From NCBI RefSeq assembly GCF_900240385.1, contig NZ_OEQH01000003.1, positions 310,001 through 374,000 of the forward strand: a stretch of DNA of 64,000 nt, read 5' to 3'. This document shows positions 34,157 to 44,138 of this stretch, one piece after another (the stretch's first letter is position 1; each line of letters starts with the position of its first letter). A program made the position numbers and the translations under genes. A model generated the notes under the pieces. That model saw only the letters and a program-made list of their open reading frames with translations, did not search any database and was not told the origin of the DNA. Source of the DNA: Clostridium minihomine. Its GTDB lineage: Bacteria; Bacillota; Clostridia; Oscillospirales; Acutalibacteraceae.

Positions 34157-34364
34157 GGCTTTTTCCACTCCGAACCTGAGCCAGTATTCCATTGTGGTGG
34201 CTGTTGCCAAACGCGCCAGAGAAATCGCAGACGAGGCAGAAAAGGCGGGGGAAATCCTGATTGAAAAGCCGGTGGATCTGGCGGTACGGGATTTTATCCA
34301 GCACAAATATAAAGTGATACTCCCCGAGCAGGAACCCGGTCAGGAATATTTTGGGGAACGATAA
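34137..34364 (+). CDS. rpoZ: RNA polymerase omega subunit
   Basis: This 75-residue protein has the omega core (YSIVVAVAKRAREIADEAE) followed by KPVDLAVRDFIQHKYKV, which fits Firmicute RpoZ. It stabilises the beta-prime subunit during polymerase assembly. It overlaps the end of gmk. In Bacillus coaBC follows; here priA starts 22 bp downstream. Confidence 0.9.
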   Translation: MLRPSPEAFSTPNLSQYSIVVAVAKRAREIADEAEKAGEILIEKPVDLAVRDFIQHKYKVILPEQEPGQEYFGER

Positions 34365-34385
34365 TCCAGCGGGTGAGGAGAATCC

Positions 34386-36824
34386 ATGGAGCAGATGACC
34401 ACAGCGAATGTGGCAGTGGAAAATACGGCGTATCATTTTGATAAGGATTTTACTTATCTGGTTCCGCCGGGAATGGCTGTTTTGGCCGGATGCCGGGTTT
34501 TGGTTCCTTTTGGAAACGGAAATCGAAAGCGGCAGGGGATTGTGCTTTCTGTGCAGCCATGTCAGCAAGTGGAATCTTTAAAGCCCATTGCAGTTGTGCT
34601 GGACGAAGCACCTTTGCTTTCTGCTGAGCAGCTGCTTTTGGTCCCCTGGTTAAAAGATCGATATTTTTGCACGTTATTTGATGCCGCCAAACTTTTGTTG
34701 CCTGCGGGGATTAATTATAAAATTTCCACCCAATACATGTTGGCCATTCCCAAAGCGGAATGGGGGGAACAAGATTTTTCAGAATCTGAGTGGCTGTTGC
34801 TTTCTCGACTAGAGCAAAAACCCGCTGCGGAAGAAGAATTGCTGCAAATGTTGGGGCCACAATCGGGGCGTTCCGTTTTAGAAAAGCTTTGTTCTGTGGG
34901 AATTCTAAAAAAAGACAGCGCAGCCACACGCCGCATCGGTGATGCGATGCGGAAGATGGTGCGCCTTACAACCGAAGATGCGCCGGATACCCTTTCCCCA
35001 AAGCAACGGGAGGTATTCCGGTTACTTTTCACTATTGGCTCTGTTTCTGTGAAGGAACTTTGTTATTTTGCAGGGGTTACGTCTTCTGTTACGGATGCTT
35101 TGGTCAAAAAAGGCCTTGCCATATATTATGAAGAGGAACGATATCGCAATCCGTATCAGCTGGCTCAAGCACAGGAATCTGTGCCGGATATTTGTTTGTC
35201 GCAAGAGCAGCAAGAGGCCTATGAAGGCCTGCTGAAGCAATATCGGGCCGGCGGCGCGGTATCGCTGTTATACGGAGTAACCGGCAGCGGAAAAACCCAG
35301 GTGTTTCTACGCTTGATTGAAGATGTGATTGCGGATGGGCGCGGTGTAATTGTGATGGTACCCGAAATTTCACTGACGCCTCAAACCGTGTCTTTATTTC
35401 ATCAAAGATACGGCTCCAAAGTAGCGGTATTTCACAGCGGCCTGTCTTTGGGGGAACGGCTGGATGAATGGAAGCGGGTCAAAACTGGACAGGCCATGAT
35501 TGTGGTGGGAACTCGATCTGCGGTGTTTGCACCCTTTGAAAATCTGGGGCTAATCGTAATGGACGAAGAGCAGGAAGCCACCTATAAATCGGAATCGGCA
35601 CCCCGTTACCACGCTCGGGAAGTGGCCAAGTTTCGATGTGCTTACCAGAAAGGGCTTCTTCTTCTTTGTTCGGCTACTCCATCTGTGGAAAGCACTTTTT
35701 TTGCCCAAAAGGGAAGATATTCGCTGCATCCGCTGCCCAGCCGTTTTGGTCCGGCTCAACTGCCGAAGGTTACGGTGGTGGACATGAACCAAGAGGTTTT
35801 GGCGGGAAACACTTCTGCTTTTAGCCAAACCCTTCGGGATGCATTAACCCGCACCATCGAAAAAGGGGAACAGGCGATTTTACTTTTGAATCGCCGTGGC
35901 TATCATACCTTTGCCTCCTGCAAAGCTTGCTCCGAAGTGGTCAGCTGCCCCAATTGCAGTATCTCTTTGACTTATCACGCGGCAAATCACCGTTTGATGT
36001 GCCATTACTGTGGATATTCCATTCCGGCTTCCAAGTGCTGCCCTTCCTGTAAAGAAGACGCGGTGCATTTTTCCGGGGCGGGAACCCAGCGGGCAGAAGA
36101 GCAGCTGGCACAGTTATTCGCTGAGGCACGAATTCTTCGTTTGGATACGGACACCACCATGGGCCGTTTTTCTTATGAAAAAAAGCTTGAACGGTTTGAA
36201 AAAGGCGAATATGATATGATCATAGGAACCCAAATGGTAGCCAAAGGCCTTGATTTTGCCAATGTTACTTTGGTGGGGGTTCTGTCGGCAGATCAGTCTC
36301 TTTATGGGGATGACTTTCGGTGTTCGGAACGCTCTTTTGACCTGTTAACCCAAGTGGTTGGCCGTTCGGGGCGCGGTTCGTTTGCCGGGCAGGCTGTCAT
36401 TCAAACCTTTACGCCGGAAAACCGGGTGATCCAGTTGGCTGCGGCTCAGGATTACGGCACCTTCTATAAAGAAGAAATTGCTTTTCGGCGTGCAATGCTG
36501 TATCCGCCTTTCGCGGATTTTGTTATGGTGGGTTTTGTTGGGCAGAATGAAGATAGGGTGTGTCAGGCCAGCCTGTTCTTTATGGATTTGCTTCGCAAAC
36601 TGGCCAGCCGGGAATATCCGGATCTGCCCCTTCGGGTGCTGGATCCTTCCCCGGCGCTTGTCACTAAGGTAAGCAATAAATACCGCTATAAGCTGATGAT
36701 AAAGTGCAGGAACGACAGACGGTTCCGAACGATGCTTTCACGGCTTTTGACGGAATTCTCTGCCGATCGGCGTTATACGCAGATAACGGCTTTTGTGGAC
36801 AGCAATCCGGCGTCCACTTTATGA
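34386..36824 (+). CDS. priA: Primosomal helicase PriA
   Basis: The 812-residue protein has the PriA DNA-binding N-terminus, a superfamily 2 helicase with GVTGSGKT (297-304) and DEEQ (393-396), and eight cysteines of the zinc-binding region (C-K-A-C, C-P-N-C, C-H-Y-C, C-P-S-C). It restarts stalled replication forks. The ATG follows GTGAGGAG. The gene leads directly to def-fmt, as in Bacillus. Confidence 0.96.
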   Translation: MEQMTTANVAVENTAYHFDKDFTYLVPPGMAVLAGCRVLVPFGNGNRKRQGIVLSVQPCQQVESLKPIAVVLDEAPLLSAEQLLLVPWLKDRYFCTLFDAAKLLLPAGINYKISTQYMLAIPKAEWGEQDFSESEWLLLSRLEQKPAAEEELLQMLGPQSGRSVLEKLCSVGILKKDSAATRRIGDAMRKMVRLTTEDAPDTLSPKQREVFRLLFTIGSVSVKELCYFAGVTSSVTDALVKKGLAIYYEEERYRNPYQLAQAQESVPDICLSQEQQEAYEGLLKQYRAGGAVSLLYGVTGSGKTQVFLRLIEDVIADGRGVIVMVPEISLTPQTVSLFHQRYGSKVAVFHSGLSLGERLDEWKRVKTGQAMIVVGTRSAVFAPFENLGLIVMDEEQEATYKSESAPRYHAREVAKFRCAYQKGLLLLCSATPSVESTFFAQKGRYSLHPLPSRFGPAQLPKVTVVDMNQEVLAGNTSAFSQTLRDALTRTIEKGEQAILLLNRRGYHTFASCKACSEVVSCPNCSISLTYHAANHRLMCHYCGYSIPASKCCPSCKEDAVHFSGAGTQRAEEQLAQLFAEARILRLDTDTTMGRFSYEKKLERFEKGEYDMIIGTQMVAKGLDFANVTLVGVLSADQSLYGDDFRCSERSFDLLTQVVGRSGRGSFAGQAVIQTFTPENRVIQLAAAQDYGTFYKEEIAFRRAMLYPPFADFVMVGFVGQNEDRVCQASLFFMDLLRKLASREYPDLPLRVLDPSPALVTKVSNKYRYKLMIKCRNDRRFRTMLSRLLTEFSADRRYTQITAFVDSNPASTL

Positions 36825-36849
36825 ATACTTATGAATGGAGGAATGAGCA

Positions 36850-37323
36850 ATGGCGATTCGCAATATTGTGAAGGATGGCGACCCGGTTCTATTAAAAGTA
36901 TCCCGTCCTGTGGAAAAATTTGATGAGAAGCTGGCAATGCTATTAGATGATATGAGAGAAACCGTCACCGCTGCAAACGGAGCCGGTTTAGCGGCGCCTC
37001 AGGTGGGAATCCTGCGGCGTATAGTTGTGGTGGTGAATATAGAGGACGAAAGTATTTTGGAACTGGTGAACCCGGAAATCCTTGAGAGTGATGGGGAACA
37101 AGACGGTGCAGAAGGTTGCCTGTCGTTTCCCGGCCAGTATGGATTGGTAAAGCGCCCCATGCGGGTAAAGGTTCGTGCTCAGGATCGCCAGGGTAAGTTC
37201 TTTGAGCTTGAGGGAGAGGAATTTTTAGCCCGAGCGTTTTGCCACGAGATCGATCACCTGAACGGGGTGGTATTCAAACAGCGTGTCAGCCGCATGCTGT
37301 CTGAGGATGAATTAGAGGACTGA
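36850..37323 (+). CDS. def: Peptide deformylase
   Basis: This 157-residue metallopeptidase removes the formyl group from new proteins. All three motifs are present: GAGLAAPQVG (44-53), EGCLS with Cys90, and HEIDH with His132, Glu133 and His136. It is the shorter type 1/3-like form. It follows AATGGAGG and is 18 bp from fmt, which makes the formyl-Met-tRNA that it later processes. Confidence 0.97.
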   Translation: MAIRNIVKDGDPVLLKVSRPVEKFDEKLAMLLDDMRETVTAANGAGLAAPQVGILRRIVVVVNIEDESILELVNPEILESDGEQDGAEGCLSFPGQYGLVKRPMRVKVRAQDRQGKFFELEGEEFLARAFCHEIDHLNGVVFKQRVSRMLSEDELED

Positions 37324-37341
37324 TTACGGGAGGAAAATCAT

Positions 37342-38268
37342 ATGCGGATTGTTTTTATGGGAACACCGGATTTTGCCGTTCCGTGTCTTCAGGCTTTGCT
37401 GGATGCGGGGCATCAGATTTGCGGCGTTTTCACTCAGCCCGATAAGCCAAAGGGCCGGGGATACACCCTGACTCCTCCTCCGGTAAAAGAACTGGCGTTA
37501 AAACGGGGACTTCCCGTTTATCAGCCGGATACCCTTCGCACACCGGAAGCACAGGAATTGGTTGCTTCTTTACAGCCAGAGGCTATTGTGGTGGTGGCTT
37601 ACGGCAAGCTGCTCCCCAAAGCTGTTCTGACACTTCCGCCTTATGGCTGTATCAATGTTCACGGCTCTTTGCTCCCCAAGTATCGGGGTGCGGCCCCCAT
37701 TCAGTGGGCGGTGATTAACGGAGAACCCGTTACCGGGGTTACCACCATGTATATGGATGAAGGACTGGACACTGGTGATATTCTGCTGACGGCAGAAACA
37801 GCAATTGGCGAAAATGAAACTTCTGGCGAACTATTTGACCGCCTTTGCATTTTGGGTGCGCAAGTATTGGTAGACACGATTCAGGGACTTTCGGCGGGGA
37901 CTTTGACTCGTATCCCGCAGGAAGAAAGCAAATCAAGCTATGCATCCATGCTCAGCCGGGAATTGTCACAAATTGATTGGAACTGCTCTGCCCAAGAAAT
38001 TCATAATTTGGTTCGGGGGCTTTCTCCCTGGCCAACAGCTTCTTCCCAATACTTGGGAAAACGGCTTAAAATTCATCAGACAGAGGTTCTGCCGGATGCA
38101 CCGGGCGCACCCGGGCAAGTGCTCGGGGGAAAAGATTTTCTGGTTTCCTGCAGCGGCAATACAGTGCTTCGGCTGGTTACGGTTCAATATGAGGGCGGAA
38201 AAAGAATGAACGGTTCCGATTTTCTAAGAGGCCATCCGGCGTTACCGGATACCAAATTGGGAGAATAA
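37342..38268 (+). CDS. fmt: Methionyl-tRNA formyltransferase
   Basis: The 308-residue enzyme formylates initiator Met-tRNA using 10-formyl-THF. It has the Rossmann start RIVFMGTPDFAVP, the catalytic N-x-H and D residues around NVHGSLLPKYRGAAPIQWA and YMDEGLDTGDIL, and an OB-like C-terminal domain. It follows GGGAGG. It pairs with def and is 12 bp before the metallopeptidase gene. Confidence 0.97.
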   Translation: MRIVFMGTPDFAVPCLQALLDAGHQICGVFTQPDKPKGRGYTLTPPPVKELALKRGLPVYQPDTLRTPEAQELVASLQPEAIVVVAYGKLLPKAVLTLPPYGCINVHGSLLPKYRGAAPIQWAVINGEPVTGVTTMYMDEGLDTGDILLTAETAIGENETSGELFDRLCILGAQVLVDTIQGLSAGTLTRIPQEESKSSYASMLSRELSQIDWNCSAQEIHNLVRGLSPWPTASSQYLGKRLKIHQTEVLPDAPGAPGQVLGGKDFLVSCSGNTVLRLVTVQYEGGKRMNGSDFLRGHPALPDTKLGE

Positions 38269-38280
38269 CGGAGGGATACC

Positions 38281-38979
38281 ATGGAATATTTTTTCTATGA
38301 TCACACTTATTTTATTTATATTGTGCCGGCGCTGATCATTTCGATGGTGGCTCAGCTTCGGGTTCAGTCTGCATTTCGCAAATATTCTAAAATTCCAAAT
38401 CGGCGAAACCTGACGGGAGCAGAGGCAGCCCGCCAGGTTTTGCGCTTTCATGACATTACAGATGTTCCCATTCAGCCCATCGGCGGGCAATTGACAGACC
38501 ATTATGACCCCAGAAACAACAGCATCAGCCTGAGCGAGCCGGTTTATGACAATGCCAGCATTGCCGCGGTGGGGGTGGCAGCACACGAAGCAGGACACGC
38601 CGTTCAATATGACCGGGGATATTTTCCGGTAAAAGTGCGGACATTCATGGTCCCGGTCGTGAATTTTTCTTCCCGCATGGGAATCCCGCTGGTTGTTGTT
38701 GGGATGTTTATGCCGGTGCAGTATGAATTTATCATTTACGCCGGCATTGCGATGTACTCTATGGCAGTTGTGTTTTCTATTTTAACTCTGCCGGTGGAGC
38801 TTAACGCCAGTGCCAGGGCAATCAGTGCGCTGGATCGTTCCGGAATGCTGACAGAAGAGGAACTTCGGGGAGCATCCAAAGTCCTCAGGGCTGCCGCGCT
38901 GACTTATGTTGCCGCTGCATTTGCCGCGATTCTATCCCTGTTGCGTCTGCTGGCGATTATGGGAAACCGAAGGAGATAA
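38281..38979 (+). CDS. YugP-type zinc metallopeptidase
   Basis: The 232-residue protein has an N-terminal membrane helix (about 8-27), the AAHEAGHAVQY zinc motif (HEAGH 102-106) and two or three further membrane helices. Genes of this type are common between fmt and rsmB in Clostridia. It is expected to be a membrane protease, with unknown substrates. The ATG follows GGAGG; rsmB begins 6 bp after its stop. Confidence 0.88.
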   Translation: MEYFFYDHTYFIYIVPALIISMVAQLRVQSAFRKYSKIPNRRNLTGAEAARQVLRFHDITDVPIQPIGGQLTDHYDPRNNSISLSEPVYDNASIAAVGVAAHEAGHAVQYDRGYFPVKVRTFMVPVVNFSSRMGIPLVVVGMFMPVQYEFIIYAGIAMYSMAVVFSILTLPVELNASARAISALDRSGMLTEEELRGASKVLRAAALTYVAAAFAAILSLLRLLAIMGNRRR

Positions 38980-38985
38980 ACGCGA

Positions 38986-40329
38986 ATGACACCAAACGCC
39001 AGAACAGCAGCCTTGCAGGCGCTGCTTCATGTGGATGAAAACGAAGGATATTCGAATATAGTCATTGACAAAACATTACGGCGATTCCAGCTGGAAAGCC
39101 GTGACGCCGCTTTGGCCACAGCGCTTTTTTATGGGGTGCTGGAACGCCGCATTACTTTGGATTATATCATTCAAAGCTTTTGCCGAAATTCCGGCCAACC
39201 CCTTCAGCCTGTGGTACGAGAGATTTTGCGAATTGCGGTATACCAAATTCTTTATATGGAAAAAATACCAACATCGGCGGCAGTGAACGAAGCAGTAAAC
39301 GCGGCAAAAGAAAATGGTGCTGTAAAGGCTTCGGGCTTTATTAACGGCGTTCTTCGCTCTATTTTGCGCGCGGAAAATCCTTTGATTCTTCCCGATGCGG
39401 CAAAACACCCGCGAAAAGCCCTTTCTGTGCGCTATTCCTGCCCGGAATGGCTGATTCAGCTTTGGTCGGACTCTTATGGAGAAGAACTTTGTTTCTCTCT
39501 TTTAGAAAGCTTATTCTCGAAGCCGCCGGTATACGCAAGGGTAAATACGGCTAAAATCTCTTTAGAAGATTTGATTCCGGTATTGGAGCAGGAAGGTGTA
39601 AAGGCTAAAGCCGTTACATTGGTTTCTGATTCTTTGGAACTGGAAGATACCGGAGCCGTTGCCTCTTTAGAAAGCTTTCAACAGGGGCTGTTTCACATTC
39701 AAGATCTTTCGTCGCAGCTTTGCTGTGCCTTGGTGAATCCTCAGCCCGGCGAACGGGTGCTGGATGTGTGTGCAGCTCCCGGGGGAAAATCTTTTACCAT
39801 GGCTCAGCGAATGGAAAACAAGGGCGAGCTTTTGGCCTTTGACAAATATAAGGGAAAAGCCGGACTGATTCGCCAGGGGGCGGAACGCCTGGGCCTTTCC
39901 ATTATCCAGGCGGCTGTTCGTGATGCCGCTGCCCCAAAAGACGCTTTGGCACCGGGGCAAAAAGTCCTTTGCGACGCCCCTTGTTCCGGTTTGGGGATCA
40001 TTCGCAGAAAGCCTGAAATCCGCTATAAGCCTCAGGCTTCTCTTGACAGCCTCCCGGATTTGCAGTACCTTATACTCTGTAGATCCTCTGCTCTGACAGA
40101 GCCGGACGGGCTGTTGGTTTATTCAACCTGTACGCTGAATCCGAGGGAAAACGGAGAGGTAGCGGCACGGTTTTTAAAAGAGCATCCGGAGTTTGTTCCG
40201 GAGCCGCTTCACTTGCCGAATAACATTCGGCGGGTGGTGCCGGAACCGGAATATCAAATGACACTATTGCCGCCGGTTCACGGCACGGATGGCTTTTTTA
40301 TCGCGGCCTTCCGCCGCCGACGGGAGTAA
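38986..40329 (+). CDS. rsmB: 16S rRNA m5C967 methyltransferase RsmB
   Basis: The 447-residue protein joins an N-terminal NusB-like RNA-binding domain (about 1-140) to a SAM-dependent methyltransferase with VLDVCAAPGGKSFTMA, DAPCSGLG (conserved Cys) and YSTCTLNP (catalytic Cys). It methylates C967 of 16S rRNA. The start follows AAGGAG. rlmN follows 4 bp later. Confidence 0.94.
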   Translation: MTPNARTAALQALLHVDENEGYSNIVIDKTLRRFQLESRDAALATALFYGVLERRITLDYIIQSFCRNSGQPLQPVVREILRIAVYQILYMEKIPTSAAVNEAVNAAKENGAVKASGFINGVLRSILRAENPLILPDAAKHPRKALSVRYSCPEWLIQLWSDSYGEELCFSLLESLFSKPPVYARVNTAKISLEDLIPVLEQEGVKAKAVTLVSDSLELEDTGAVASLESFQQGLFHIQDLSSQLCCALVNPQPGERVLDVCAAPGGKSFTMAQRMENKGELLAFDKYKGKAGLIRQGAERLGLSIIQAAVRDAAAPKDALAPGQKVLCDAPCSGLGIIRRKPEIRYKPQASLDSLPDLQYLILCRSSALTEPDGLLVYSTCTLNPRENGEVAARFLKEHPEFVPEPLHLPNNIRRVVPEPEYQMTLLPPVHGTDGFFIAAFRRRRE

Positions 40330-40333
40330 GGAT

Positions 40334-41377
40334 ATGGCACAAAAAGAAATGAATTCAATGACGGAAGAAGAAATTCTTCGAGATTTTAAAGAACAGGGAA
40401 TGCCGGCTTTTCGGGCACGGCAGGTCTATCAGTGGCTGCACCGCGGGGTTCACAGCTTTGAGCAAATGACGGATCAATCCAAACAAACCCGGGGTTTGCT
40501 AGCCGAAAAGTATTACATCTCTGTAGCAACTATTGAAAAAAAACTTATTTCTAATTATGATAATACCATTAAATACCTGTTCCGTTTTGCAGACGGCGAA
40601 ATGGTGGAAAGCGTTTTGATGCAATACCGCCATGGATATACGATTTGTATTTCAACTCAGGTAGGGTGTAAAATGGGGTGTACTTTCTGTGCCACCGGGC
40701 AAGGCGGGTTTTCTCGTAACTTGACGCCGGCAGAAATGTTGGCTCAGGTTCAGGCGGCGCAGCAGGATGCAGGGGTTCGCATTTCTAATATTGTGCTGAT
40801 GGGCATGGGCGAACCGCTGGATAACTATGAAAATGTCCTGCGCTTTTTAGAACTGGTTTCTTCAGAGCGCGGTCTTAATATTGGTATGCGGCACATTTCC
40901 CTTTCCACCTGCGGTGTGGTAGACAAAATTTATGATTTGGCCGACCGCAAGCTGCAGCTGACCTTATCGGTTTCGCTGCATGCGCCAAACGACCAAATTC
41001 GATCGCAAACCATGCCGGTGAACCACAAATGGGGCGTGGATGAGCTGTTAAAAGCTTGCCGGTACTATTCTGAGGTAACGCACCGGCGCATATCGTTTGA
41101 ATATGCCATGATATCCGGGGTTAACGACAGCGATGCCTGTGCCAGAGAATTGGGCAGAAAGCTGCGGGGCACACTTTCTCATATCAATTTAATTCCTGTT
41201 AATCAGGTGACGGGAACAGGATATCACAGTGCATCCGTGGAAAGGCAGCAGGCATTTATTCGAATTCTAGAGAAAAATGGTCTGACGGCCACGGTGAGAA
41301 GAACGCTTGGTTCAGATATCAATGCTTCCTGTGGGCAGCTTCGCCGCAGGCAGCAAGAGGAGGTGACCGGTCTTTGA
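40334..41377 (+). CDS. rlmN: Dual-specificity RNA methyltransferase RlmN
   Basis: The start at 40334 is preferred to an upstream extension into rsmB, giving 347 residues. It is a radical SAM enzyme with the C-x3-C-x2-C cluster (Cys112, 116, 119) and the second catalytic Cys near 333 in INASCGQL. It makes 2-methyladenosine in 23S rRNA A2503 and in tRNA. It overlaps the prpC TTG start. Confidence 0.96.
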   Translation: MAQKEMNSMTEEEILRDFKEQGMPAFRARQVYQWLHRGVHSFEQMTDQSKQTRGLLAEKYYISVATIEKKLISNYDNTIKYLFRFADGEMVESVLMQYRHGYTICISTQVGCKMGCTFCATGQGGFSRNLTPAEMLAQVQAAQQDAGVRISNIVLMGMGEPLDNYENVLRFLELVSSERGLNIGMRHISLSTCGVVDKIYDLADRKLQLTLSVSLHAPNDQIRSQTMPVNHKWGVDELLKACRYYSEVTHRRISFEYAMISGVNDSDACARELGRKLRGTLSHINLIPVNQVTGTGYHSASVERQQAFIRILEKNGLTATVRRTLGSDINASCGQLRRRQQEEVTGL

Positions 41378-42108
41378 AACTATTTAGTAAAACCGACATT
41401 GGGCAGGTAAGACAATCAAATCAGGATGCTTGTGCCGGGGAACTTTTTGCTCAGGACCGGGCGTGGGCGGTAGTCTGTGATGGAATGGGCGGTGCAGCTG
41501 GGGGAAATATCGCCAGCAGCCTTGCGGTGCAGACGATAGCCGCCAAAATGACAGCGGATCTTTTGGATTCGGTCGGCGATGATACTGAGCGCAAGGAATG
41601 GATGGCTCAGGCAGTTCAAGAGGCAAATCAGGCAGTATATCGCCTTGCCAGGGAAAAAGAAGAGCTTCGGGGGATGGGAACCACAGTTGTTTTGGCGGTG
41701 GTTTGTCAGCAGTTTGTTTCGGTGGTTCACGCCGGTGACAGCCGCGCTTATCTGCTGTTGCCGGACGGTGATATCCGCCAGATCACAGTAGATCATTCTA
41801 TGGTGCAGGAGTTGGTAGATAAAGGGGATCTGACAGAACAGGAGGCACAAACCCATCCGCAGAAGAATATCATCACAAGAGCGCTGGGGGTTCAGCCGGC
41901 GGTGGAAGTGGATTATATTCAGGAGCCGTTCCCTGAGCGGGCAAGGCTTTTGATCTGTACGGACGGCTTGTCGAATTATGTTGGAACCGAACAGATTTCT
42001 CAGCTGTCGCTAGAGCTGGATGCAGAAAGCTTTTGCGAGCAGCTGATCGAATCTGCAAACCATGCGGGCGGCGGTGACAATATTACAGTTGTCGTGATCG
42101 AAAACTGA
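41374..42108 (+). CDS. prpC: Ser/Thr protein phosphatase PrpC (Stp, PP2C)
   Basis: The 244-residue PP2C phosphatase shows the metal-binding motifs TDIGQVRQSNQDA (about 7-19), CDGMGGAAGGN, VHAGDSRAYL and HAGGGDNITVV. It removes phosphates added by PrkC, the kinase encoded 20 bp downstream. The start is TTG behind GAGGAGG, overlapping the rlmN stop (TTTGA). It ends with the usual GDN motif, so it is complete. Confidence 0.94.
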   Translation: MKLFSKTDIGQVRQSNQDACAGELFAQDRAWAVVCDGMGGAAGGNIASSLAVQTIAAKMTADLLDSVGDDTERKEWMAQAVQEANQAVYRLAREKEELRGMGTTVVLAVVCQQFVSVVHAGDSRAYLLLPDGDIRQITVDHSMVQELVDKGDLTEQEAQTHPQKNIITRALGVQPAVEVDYIQEPFPERARLLICTDGLSNYVGTEQISQLSLELDAESFCEQLIESANHAGGGDNITVVVIEN

Positions 42109-42128
42109 CCATGTGATTGGAGTGATAC

Positions 42129-44138
42129 TTGTTGGATAAGTATACCGGAAAAAGGCTGGACGGCCGTTATGAAATCCATGAATTGATCGGTGTTGGTGGA
42201 ATGGCGGTTGTCTACCGCGCTTATGATCAGATAGATGACCGCACGGTGGCCATTAAGATTTTAAAAGATGAATTTTTGGGCAACGAAGATTTTATCCGTC
42301 GCTTTAAAAATGAATCCAAGGCAATTGCCGTATTGTCACATCCCAACATCGTCAAGGTATACGACGTAAGTTTTGGGGATAGAATTCAGTATATTGTCAT
42401 GGAATATATTGATGGAATTACCCTGAGGGAATATCTGGATCAACAGAAAGAAATGAAATGGAAAGAAGCCATTCATTTTAGCGTGCAGATTCTTCGCGCA
42501 CTGCAGCATGCCCATGAAAAAGGAATTATTCATAGGGATATTAAACCCCAAAACATCATGCTGCTGCAAGATGGCACCATTAAGGTAACCGATTTTGGCA
42601 TTGCCCGTTTCTCTCGAAATGAAACGCGCACCATGACAGATAAAGCCATCGGTTCTGTACATTATATCGCGCCGGAACAGGCGCGGGGCGATTTGACAGA
42701 CGAAAAAGCAGACATCTATTCGGTGGGTGTCATGCTGTATGAAATGATTACCGGGCAGCTTCCCTTTGAAGCAGATAATGCGGTGTCTGTGGCCATCATG
42801 CAGCTACAGGCCGATCCTCGTCCGCCGCGGGATATCAACCCGGCCATTCCCGACGGCCTAGAGGAAATCACCCTGAAGGCAATGCAAAAAAACGCCACAC
42901 AGAGGTACCAGTCTGCAGCGGAAATGCTGCGGGATATTGAACAGTTTCGCCGAAACCCAAGCATCAGCTTTCAATATAAGTATTTTATTGATGAGAAGCC
43001 CACGAAATATGTGGATGCCATCAATACGGTGCGTGGGACGGAAACGGCAGCTTACAATGACAATTATGCATATGAGGAGGATTTCTCCCGGGGTAAAAAG
43101 AAAAAATCCACAGCCACTTTGGTCATGAGCGGTATTTTATCGGCATTCTTGTTGGCGGCGCTGGTGTTCGGCATTATGGCGCTGACCCGCAGCTGCAGTG
43201 TGCAGGAAGTTCAAGATGTGGATTTGCCTAATTTTATCGGACAGAAAATCTCTGATATTCAGGCCAACGATGCATACAAAGAGTTTCAACTTAAAATTGA
43301 GTATGGAGAAGATCCGGAGCAAGAAGCCGGAATTGTGCTGGAACAAAACCCCAAGGGCACCAAAAAGGTAAAGGCCAATGCGGAAATTACGCTGACAGTT
43401 AATGGCGACAGCCAAAAGGTGACCATTCCGCCGCTGAAAGGTTTGACCCAAGAGGAAGCACAAGCTAAGCTGACGGCGCTGAAACTGCAGTATAAGGTGT
43501 ATCAAGTGGAAGATGACCAAACGGCTGCCGGTTATGTTAAGGACTCGGATCCGGCAGAAGGCACCGAGGTCGCCGAAATCGGAACTTTGATAAAACTTTA
43601 TGTCAGCAAAGGCCCCTCTTCGGTTGAGGTCAGTGTGCCGGCGGTCATCGGCAAAAACCTGGATGCAGCCAAGACCGATATTCTGGCGGTAGAGCTGACA
43701 GTGGATTCTGAAATTATTTATGTGGATGACAGCGATAAGGCAGAAGGCGTGGTAATTGAAACATCTCCGCTGCCGGGGGTGAAGGTAGCTAAGGGCACAC
43801 CGGTAAAAATCAGTGTCAGTTCTGGGAAAAAGAGCGAAAAAAACATTGATATTTATGTGCAGCTTCCCACGCATGTAACCCATGATATTTCGCTGAAAGC
43901 TTATTTAGATGGCACTTTGTATTCCGAAAAAACTGTAAATCCCTCTTATAATGGGGTATATCAAATGAGTTTTAAAGGAACTTCGGGACAAAAAACATTA
44001 ATCATTCAGCTGGACGGCCAGAAGTATAATACCTTTTTGTTGGACTTTGATACCGGAAATCCGCGGCAAACGGAAAGCTATGAGTATCAAGACAACAGCC
44101 AGTCTCCGGATAACGGACAGATAACGAGGTCACCCTGA
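42129..44138 (+). CDS. prkC: PASTA-domain Ser/Thr kinase PrkC
   Basis: The 669-residue protein has a kinase domain (Gly loop GVGGMAVVY 21-29, Lys43, HRD 135-137, DFG 155-157), a juxtamembrane acidic/lysine stretch, one membrane helix (about 328-352) and three PASTA repeats (about 365-428, 429-497, 498-566). The PASTA domains sense muropeptides outside the cell and control dormancy and growth. A further 100-residue C-terminal domain without PASTA features follows. The start is TTG 42129 or 42132 after GGAG. Confidence 0.94.
   Translation: MLDKYTGKRLDGRYEIHELIGVGGMAVVYRAYDQIDDRTVAIKILKDEFLGNEDFIRRFKNESKAIAVLSHPNIVKVYDVSFGDRIQYIVMEYIDGITLREYLDQQKEMKWKEAIHFSVQILRALQHAHEKGIIHRDIKPQNIMLLQDGTIKVTDFGIARFSRNETRTMTDKAIGSVHYIAPEQARGDLTDEKADIYSVGVMLYEMITGQLPFEADNAVSVAIMQLQADPRPPRDINPAIPDGLEEITLKAMQKNATQRYQSAAEMLRDIEQFRRNPSISFQYKYFIDEKPTKYVDAINTVRGTETAAYNDNYAYEEDFSRGKKKKSTATLVMSGILSAFLLAALVFGIMALTRSCSVQEVQDVDLPNFIGQKISDIQANDAYKEFQLKIEYGEDPEQEAGIVLEQNPKGTKKVKANAEITLTVNGDSQKVTIPPLKGLTQEEAQAKLTALKLQYKVYQVEDDQTAAGYVKDSDPAEGTEVAEIGTLIKLYVSKGPSSVEVSVPAVIGKNLDAAKTDILAVELTVDSEIIYVDDSDKAEGVVIETSPLPGVKVAKGTPVKISVSSGKKSEKNIDIYVQLPTHVTHDISLKAYLDGTLYSEKTVNPSYNGVYQMSFKGTSGQKTLIIQLDGQKYNTFLLDFDTGNPRQTESYEYQDNSQSPDNGQITRSP

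Noticed and set aside
43137-43883. 248-codon minus-strand frame opposite prkC
   Set aside because: Antisense to the PASTA region; no start signal or recognisable domain.
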